In this document: piece by piece, positions 14,255 through 18,989 of the stretch
Layout of the letters: the number at the start of each line of letters is the position of its first letter
Numbering within the stretch: position 1 is the stretch's first letter
DNA from: an uncultured Eubacteriales bacterium
Lineage (GTDB): Bacteria > Bacillota > Clostridia > Oscillospirales > Oscillospiraceae
Assembly: GCA_905202605.1 (NCBI GenBank)
Contig: CAJKSU010000033.1
Coordinates: forward strand, 1 to 18,989
Length of the DNA: 18,989 bases
Direction of reading: 5' to 3'
Notes under the pieces: model-generated
Database searches by the model: none
What the model was told of the DNA's origin: nothing
The model's input: only the letters and a program-made list of their open reading frames with translations
Position numbers and translations under genes: made by a program

Positions 14255-15418
14255 ATGTATACCATTCAGACTTTAAATAAAATCAGCCCGCTGGGCCTCG
14301 GCCAGTTGGACGAGAAAGAATTCACCGTAACCGATACCTGCGAGAACCCCGACGGTATTCTGGTGCGCTCCGCAGATATGCATGAGATGGCCTTCGGCTC
14401 CAACCTCCGTGCCATTGCCCGTGCGGGCGCCGGCACCAACAACATTCCGCTGGACAAGTGTGCCGAGGCAGGCATCGTGGTGTTCAACACCCCCGGCGCC
14501 AACGCCAACGCCGTGAAGGAGCTGGTGATCTGTGCGCTGATGCTGGCCTCTCGGAACGTGGTCGGCGGCATCGAATGGGTGTCCGGCCTCACCGACGCTG
14601 ACGGCGATGTGGAAAAGCTGGTGGAAAAGGGAAAGAGCAAGTTCGTCGGCCCTGAGATCATGGGCAAAAATCTGGGCGTTATCGGTCTGGGCGCCGTGGG
14701 CGTCAAGGTGGCAAACGCCGCCGTCAAGCTGGGCATGAACGTCTATGGCTATGACCCCTATCTGTCCGTGCAGAATGCGCTGGTGCTGGATTCCTCCGTC
14801 AAGGTCGTGGATCTCAAGACCATCTATGAGATGAGCGATTACATCACCGTCCACTCTCCCCTGCTGCCCTCCACCAAAGGCATGATCAACGAGGCTTCCA
14901 TCTCCTCCATGCGCTACGGCGTCCGGATCATCAATCTGGCTCGCGGCGGTCTGGTGGACGACGCCGATATCCTCGCCGCACTGGAAAGCGGCAAGGTCGC
15001 CCGTTATGTCACCGACTTCCCCAACAATACGCTGGTGGGTAAGCCCGGCGTGGTCACCATCCCCCATCTGGGCGCATCCACCCCGGAGAGCGAGGAGAAC
15101 TGCGCCATTATGGCGGCGCAGGAGCTGCGGGAATATCTGAACACCGGCAACATCCGCAACTCGGTCAACATGCCCAATGTGGAAATGCCCCGTTCCGGTG
15201 CGGCTCGTCTGGGCATTATCCATCGGAACATTCCCAAGATGATCTCCAACATCTCCACCCTGCTGTCCGCAGAAGGTGCCAACATTGAGAACATGACCAA
15301 CAAGTCCCGCGGGGATTACGCCTACACCCTGATCGATCTGGGTCAGGAGATCTCCGAGAAAACCCTGTCCCATGTCCGCGGTCTGGAGGGCGTTCTGCGT
15401 CTGCGGATCATCAAGTAA
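14255..15418 (+). CDS. serA: D-3-phosphoglycerate dehydrogenase (short ACT form)
   Basis: SerA oxidises 3-phosphoglycerate with NAD+ to start serine synthesis. The 387-residue protein is the short form with a C-terminal ACT-like domain (about 315-387), which suggests serine feedback. The NAD-binding fingerprint is GLGAVG (144-149), followed by the acidic Asp167 in YGYDPY. Catalytic Arg230 (NLARGG) and His271 (PHLGAST) are present. The position that aligns with the catalytic Glu of E. coli SerA falls in FPNN and appears to be Asn258; related clostridial sequences commonly show similar FPND-type segments. An AAGGGG site lies about 13 bases before ATG. It shares the serC transcript and ends at a strong terminator. 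A related D-2-hydroxyacid dehydrogenase is possible, but pairing with serC makes SerA by far the best call. Confidence 0.93.
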   Translation: MYTIQTLNKISPLGLGQLDEKEFTVTDTCENPDGILVRSADMHEMAFGSNLRAIARAGAGTNNIPLDKCAEAGIVVFNTPGANANAVKELVICALMLASRNVVGGIEWVSGLTDADGDVEKLVEKGKSKFVGPEIMGKNLGVIGLGAVGVKVANAAVKLGMNVYGYDPYLSVQNALVLDSSVKVVDLKTIYEMSDYITVHSPLLPSTKGMINEASISSMRYGVRIINLARGGLVDDADILAALESGKVARYVTDFPNNTLVGKPGVVTIPHLGASTPESEENCAIMAAQELREYLNTGNIRNSVNMPNVEMPRSGAARLGIIHRNIPKMISNISTLLSAEGANIENMTNKSRGDYAYTLIDLGQEISEKTLSHVRGLEGVLRLRIIK

Positions 15419-15435
15419 TTTCTGTTTTCACAGCT

Positions 15436-15468
15436 GCGCCTGAACCGGTTTCGGTTCAGGCGCTTTTT
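15436..15468 (+). terminator. Rho-independent terminator after serA
   Basis: A perfect 12-bp stem (15436-15447 with 15452-15463) with a GTTT loop is followed immediately by five Ts (15464-15468), 17 bp after the serA stop. It separates the serine operon from the MATE promoter. Confidence 0.92.
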
Positions 15469-15470
15469 AT

Positions 15471-15517
15471 AACCGCCGGTTATGAGCTTCTTCAAAACCG
15501 GTATTGGAAACCGCCGG
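15471..15517 (+). promoter_or_regulatory. Direct repeat AACCGCCGG flanking the MATE -35, candidate operator
   Basis: AACCGCCGG occurs at 15471-15479 and again at 15509-15517, 38 bp apart, with AAACCGGTATT between them. The first copy sits inside an ATAACC-GCC-GGTTAT inverted repeat (15469-15483). The repeats bracket the -35 of the pump gene, where a repressor would act. No regulator gene is adjacent, so this is tentative. Confidence 0.3.
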
Positions 15518-15532
15518 ATTCTGCGGTATAAT
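15504..15532 (+). promoter_or_regulatory. Promoter of the MATE-mnmE unit
   Basis: TTGGAA at 15504-15509 and a perfect TATAAT at 15527-15532 are spaced by 17 bp. The transcript would start near 15539, about 41 nt before the MATE start. Confidence 0.75.
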
Positions 15533-15579
15533 ATCTGTTGAAGGAATATGCACTTTACTGATTGTACGGAGGAATTTCC

Positions 15580-16947
15580 ATGGCAAAAGACATGACAACG
15601 GGGAAGGAATGGAAGCTGATTCTTTCCTTTACGCTGCCCCTGATCGGCGGCAACCTGCTCCAGCAAATCTACTCGCTGGCGGACAGCCTGATTGTGGGCA
15701 ACTTTGCGGGGCAGACGGCGCTGGCTTCCGTCGGCACCAGCTTCCCCATTACATTTCTGCTGCTGGCACTGGCAACAGGTCTCACCAATGGCGTGGGCGT
15801 AATGGCATCCCAGTTCTATGGGGCAAAAAATGCCGATGCCTTCCGAAGAAATCTGTCCACCGCCTGCTTTACGCTGCTGGGTGCAGGCATTCTGATCACG
15901 ATACTGGGCATTCTCACCAGCCGCCCGCTGCTGGCGGGGCTGCTACAGGCGGACGCCTCCATTCTGGATGACGCGCTGCTGTATCTGCGGATCTACTGCG
16001 TCGGATTGGTGTTCCAGTTTGCCTACAACACCTTTGCCGCCATTCTCCGTTCCATTGGCGACAGCCGCTCCACTATGTACTTCCTGCTGATCGCCACAGT
16101 GGTCAACATTGTGCTGGATCTGATCTTTGTGCAGTTCTGGCGGGTTGCCGGTGTGGCATGGGCCACGGTGATCGCACAGGCCGTCTCCGCCATTACCGCC
16201 GGGATCTATCTGTTCCGCAGGGTGGAGCTGGCAAAGTTCCAGCGGGGGCAGTTCCAGTTTCACAAGGAGATGTTCACCATGAGCCTCCGGCTGGGCGTTC
16301 CTACCTCCATCCAGCAGTGCTCGGTGGGTCTGGGCATGGTGCTGATGCAGCGGCTTATCAACTCCTTCGGCGTGGATACCATATCCGCCATTACCGCTGC
16401 CATGAAGCTGGAGAGCTTCGCCATGGTGCCGATCATGATGTTCTATATGGGGCTTTCCAACTTTACCGGACAAAACATGGGCGCTGGCAAGCTGGACCGC
16501 ATCAAGCGGGGCTACCATCAGACCATGGTCATGGCGATGATCACCTGCGCAGGCATCATCCTGCTTTTGATTTTTGCCGGTCCCTATGCCATTGGACTGT
16601 TCCACATGAACGAGGTCGCTACCGCCATCGGCAGTGAATATCTCCGGACTCTTGCCTGGTTCTTCCTGATTTTCTGCGTGATGTATATCACCAACGGCGT
16701 GCTTCAGGGCAGCGGCGACGTGGCATATCCCACCGCCGGTTCCATGACCAGCCTGATCGTCCGGGTGATCGTGGCAAATATCATGGCAACGTTCCCCGCC
16801 ATTGGCTATCGCAGTATTTTTTATTCCATCCCCATTGGCTGGGTCTGCGGCACTTCCATTGTGTTTATCCGGTATCTCACCGGAAAGTGGAAGACGAAGG
16901 GTGTTGTCCGCCCCAGCGAATCAAAGGAGGCTCCTGCACATGGCTGA
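15580..16947 (+). CDS. MATE family efflux transporter
   Basis: This 455-residue cation-coupled multidrug/toxin exporter of the cytoplasmic membrane has about twelve hydrophobic spans. The N-terminal part shows the MATE signature PLIGGNLLQQIYSLADSLIVG, then a repeat-like second half beginning near LGVPTSIQQCSVGLG, in line with the family's internal duplication. ATG 15580 is chosen for its GGAGGA site at 15568-15573; the upstream in-frame TTG at 15562 precedes that site. It overlaps mnmE by 8 bp, so the pump and a tRNA-modification enzyme appear to share a transcript. The substrate cannot be told from sequence. Confidence 0.93.
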   Translation: MAKDMTTGKEWKLILSFTLPLIGGNLLQQIYSLADSLIVGNFAGQTALASVGTSFPITFLLLALATGLTNGVGVMASQFYGAKNADAFRRNLSTACFTLLGAGILITILGILTSRPLLAGLLQADASILDDALLYLRIYCVGLVFQFAYNTFAAILRSIGDSRSTMYFLLIATVVNIVLDLIFVQFWRVAGVAWATVIAQAVSAITAGIYLFRRVELAKFQRGQFQFHKEMFTMSLRLGVPTSIQQCSVGLGMVLMQRLINSFGVDTISAITAAMKLESFAMVPIMMFYMGLSNFTGQNMGAGKLDRIKRGYHQTMVMAMITCAGIILLLIFAGPYAIGLFHMNEVATAIGSEYLRTLAWFFLIFCVMYITNGVLQGSGDVAYPTAGSMTSLIVRVIVANIMATFPAIGYRSIFYSIPIGWVCGTSIVFIRYLTGKWKTKGVVRPSESKEAPAHG

Positions 16948-18301
16948 TATCATTGCCGCCATTTCCACCGCCCTTGCCCCTTCGGGCATTGGCGTGATCC
17001 GGCTCTCCGGCGACGGCTGCGCCCAGACCGCCGGAAAAATTCTCTCTCCGGTACACGGGACGCCCCTGCCGGAGGCAGCGCCCCGAAAGCTGTGCCTGTA
17101 CGATCTCCATGACCGGAAGGGACGTATCATAGACCGCATTCTTGCCGTCTACACCTCCGGCCCCCACAGCTATACCGGAGAGGACACCGTGGAGCTGCAA
17201 TGCCATGGCTCCCCCGCCGTGCTCACCGAAGCGCTTTCCGCCCTGTTCCAGCAGGGCGCACGGCAGGCAGGTCCCGGTGAGTTCACCAAGCGGGCGTTTT
17301 TGAACGGTCAAATGGATCTTACCGCCGCCGAGGCCGTAATCGACCTGATCGATGCGGAAACTGCTGATGCCGCCGCCAACGCCGCCGGTCAGGTGGGCGG
17401 GGCGCTGCTCCGGAGGCTGAATCCCATTTATGAAGCGCTGGTTTCCGTGATGAGCCATTTTCACGCGGTGCTGGACTATCCCGACGAGGATATCGACGAT
17501 TTTTCCCTACAGAACTATGCCGTGCTGCTGGACAGCCAGATTGACGCGCTGGAGCAGCTGCTTTCCACCTGTCAGCGTGGGCAGATCGTGCGCAACGGCG
17601 TAAAGTCCGTGATTCTCGGACGCCCCAATGCGGGAAAATCCAGCCTGCTCAATGCGCTGGCGGGCTATGAGCGGGTGATCGTTACGGATATCCCCGGTAC
17701 CACCCGTGACACAGTTGAGGAAAAAATTCATCTGGGGGGCTTGGTGCTGCGGCTCATCGACACCGCCGGAATCCGGGAAACCAGAGATGCCGTGGAACAG
17801 ATTGGTGTAACGCGGGCGCTGCAAGCAGTGGAAAGTGCCGATTTGGCTCTGCTGGTGCTGGACGGTGCTCAGCCCCTGACCCCGGAGGATTTCCGAGCCA
17901 TGGATGCCGCCCGAAACGCCCGGCACACCATCTGCATTCTCGGCAAGGCGGATCTTCCGCAGGTGGTAGACCCCGCCCAGCTGCATTTTGACCATATTCT
18001 CTCTCTCAGCGCCAAAACCGGTCAGGGCATTGAGGCACTGGAGCCAATGGTAGCAGCGCTGTTCTCCTCAGACGCTCCCTGTGATGGGAGTCTGCTCACC
18101 AATGCCCGTCACGTCTCCGCCATCACCCGTGCCAGAGACAGCCTTCGTCAGGCACGCATTTCCCTATCCTGCGGAGAAACACCGGATGCAGTGCTCATGG
18201 ATGTAGAGGATGCACTGAGCGCCATCGGCGAGGTCACGGGTCGGGCCATGCGGGAGGATATTACTGCGGATATTTTCTCCCGGTTCTGCGTGGGAAAATA
18301 A
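16940..18301 (+). CDS. mnmE: tRNA uridine-5-carboxymethylaminomethyl(34) synthesis GTPase MnmE
   Basis: MnmE, with MnmG, modifies the wobble uridine of tRNAs reading two-codon boxes. The 453 residues begin with the tetrahydrofolate-binding N-domain (ADIIAAISTALAPSGIGVIRLSG). The GTPase follows: G1 GRPNAGKS (227-234), G2 PGTTRDT (252-258), G3 DTAG (274-277), a G4-position GKAD (335-338) in place of NKxD, and SAK (357-359). The C-terminus ends FCVGK with Cys450, the conserved motif of the family. ATG 16940 has an ideal AAAGGAGG site at 16923-16930; a longer open frame from 16802 lies within the MATE gene and is not used. mnmG is not adjacent. Function is secure, but the G4 change is unusual. 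Confidence 0.96.
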   Translation: MADIIAAISTALAPSGIGVIRLSGDGCAQTAGKILSPVHGTPLPEAAPRKLCLYDLHDRKGRIIDRILAVYTSGPHSYTGEDTVELQCHGSPAVLTEALSALFQQGARQAGPGEFTKRAFLNGQMDLTAAEAVIDLIDAETADAAANAAGQVGGALLRRLNPIYEALVSVMSHFHAVLDYPDEDIDDFSLQNYAVLLDSQIDALEQLLSTCQRGQIVRNGVKSVILGRPNAGKSSLLNALAGYERVIVTDIPGTTRDTVEEKIHLGGLVLRLIDTAGIRETRDAVEQIGVTRALQAVESADLALLVLDGAQPLTPEDFRAMDAARNARHTICILGKADLPQVVDPAQLHFDHILSLSAKTGQGIEALEPMVAALFSSDAPCDGSLLTNARHVSAITRARDSLRQARISLSCGETPDAVLMDVEDALSAIGEVTGRAMREDITADIFSRFCVGK

Positions 18302-18325
18302 TGCCTCTATTCCAAAACAGCGTCA

Positions 18326-18379
18326 AAGAACCGGGTCGGAAGCTATGGTTTTCAAAGCTTCCGCCCCGGTTCTTACATT
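18326..18379 (+). terminator. Terminator hairpin after mnmE
   Basis: A long stem (18326-18344 with 18356-18374) pairs 18 of 19 positions, with one T-C mismatch, around an 11-base loop. It is followed by ACATTTTTA (18375-18383), a slightly offset T-run. It lies between mnmE and the convergent glycosyltransferase gene. On the - strand there is no good T-run, so it mainly serves mnmE. Confidence 0.75.
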
Positions 18380-18401
18380 TTTATGCGCTTGCTTTCCGGC
18401 A

Positions 18402-18989
18402 TCACGCACCCTGCGTGGCTTCCCATTCCCGCCGGAGAATATCCTGATAGATTTTCTCCTGCGTATGGAGAGTCGCTTCCAGTGAGAAATCCCGGCAGGT
18501 TCGCTGATACATGGCCTCTGCCAGCCGATTCCGCAGCTCCGGATTCTGAATCATTTCCAGCATAAGCTGTACCAGTCGATCCACATCTCCAGGCTGAAGG
18601 AGCATGCCCGTTTCTCCGTCTACAACCATATAGGGAATTCCACCCACCGCCGTAGCAATGGTAGCGCAGTGCATCTTTCCACCCTCCGGCAGGGCATAGG
18701 GGAACCCCTCCGAAAGGGAGGTCAGCATGTTGACATCAATGGCGTGATAAAAGCTGTCGGTATCCTGAAGCCAGCCCGCAAAGCAGTACGTCCCCGCCGG
18801 GCAGAGCTTCTCCGCCAGCGCACGGAGCTTCTGGGCCTCCTCTCCGTCTCCGGCAATGACCAAACGCGCCGACGGCTCCTGCGCTGCTACCTGCGAAAAC
18901 GCGGTGAGCAGCGTTGGAATATCCTTTACAGGCGACAGCCGGGCGGCAATGCCGAATACAACGGAGTCTTTTTCCACAGAAAGTCCGAT
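18402..18989 (-). CDS. GT4 glycosyltransferase, C-terminal part only
   Basis: This is the nucleotide-sugar-binding half of a GT-B glycosyltransferase (family GT4-like), probably building a surface or exopolysaccharide. The visible part holds IAARLSPVKD near the start of the C-terminal Rossmann domain, LVIAGDGEE, then SLSEGFPYALPEGGK, where the two Glu spaced by seven residues form the expected EX7E motif, and AVGGIPYMVVDGETGML. The frame stays open to the end of the window, so the gene is cut by the window edge; the apparent GTG at 18977 is not taken as the start. It converges with mnmE across the hairpin at 18326-18374. Acceptor and sugar cannot be told. Confidence 0.9.
   Translation of the reverse strand: MGLSVEKDSVVFGIAARLSPVKDIPTLLTAFSQVAAQEPSARLVIAGDGEEAQKLRALAEKLCPAGTYCFAGWLQDTDSFYHAIDVNMLTSLSEGFPYALPEGGKMHCATIATAVGGIPYMVVDGETGMLLQPGDVDRLVQLMLEMIQNPELRNRLAEAMYQRTCRDFSLEATLHTQEKIYQDILRREWEATQGA

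Noticed and set aside
14273..15373. Long antisense open frame of 366 codons opposite serA.
   Set aside because: It is low-complexity His/Gly-rich shadow translation with no domain and no ribosome binding site.
16802..16939. Open frame extending mnmE upstream.
   Set aside because: It lies inside the MATE gene; AAAGGAGG and the ADIIAAI start mark ATG 16940.

Overview
The window looks like a chromosomal segment of an anaerobic Firmicute of the class Clostridia, probably a GC-rich gut Oscillospiraceae/Ruminococcaceae-type bacterium. This is inference. It rests on strong AAGGAGG-type ribosome binding sites, consensus sigma-A promoters in GC-rich DNA, an arginine cluster with an argJ-type acetyl cycle, and a hydrogenase-like iron-sulfur gene set of the kind seen in clostridia. 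No tRNA, rRNA, CRISPR array, transposase or phage gene was seen.

Layout, left to right. (1) Positions 21-953 (+): a membrane acyltransferase-3 gene that has probably lost its N-terminus to an in-frame amber codon at 18-20. (2) 978-5215 (+): argJ-argB-argD-argF, tightly packed, making citrulline from glutamate. argC, argG and argH are not here. (3) 5216-7838 (+): a polar amino-acid ABC uptake system (lipoprotein, permease, ATPase). Its promoter region carries phased TGAAT half-sites resembling ArgR/AhrC boxes and a 38-bp dyad, and a terminator-like hairpin separates the lipoprotein gene from the permease gene. (4) 12845 down to 7896 (-): six genes in one apparent transcription unit, in the order DRTGG protein, RsbW-like HATPase, [FeFe]-hydrogenase-like iron-sulfur protein, second DRTGG protein, PHP phosphoesterase and an ABC exporter. 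(5) 13032-15468 (+): serC-serA, divergent from unit 4, behind a perfect TTGACA-17-TATAAT promoter and closed by a strong terminator. (6) 15504-18301 (+): a MATE efflux pump overlapping mnmE. (7) 18402-18989 (-): the C-terminal half of a GT4 glycosyltransferase that runs off the window.

The most interesting part is unit 4. The hydrogenase-like protein keeps the four cysteine positions expected to hold an H-cluster. It has Glu where catalytic enzymes have the proton-relay Cys, and it carries a C-terminal Cx2Cx4Cx16C cluster. It is joined by overlapping or near-overlapping genes to a kinase-fold ATPase, two DRTGG proteins and a PHP hydrolase, with no NADH- or ferredoxin-linked hydrogenase subunits nearby. 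This architecture suggests a hydrogen- or redox-sensing signalling module rather than a bulk H2-producing enzyme. The families are established; the signalling role and the link to the ABC exporter are inference.

Several starts were placed at internal codons with better ribosome binding sites: argB 2226, argD 3113, serC 13143, MATE 15580, mnmE 16940, PHP 10420 and the first DRTGG gene 12845.
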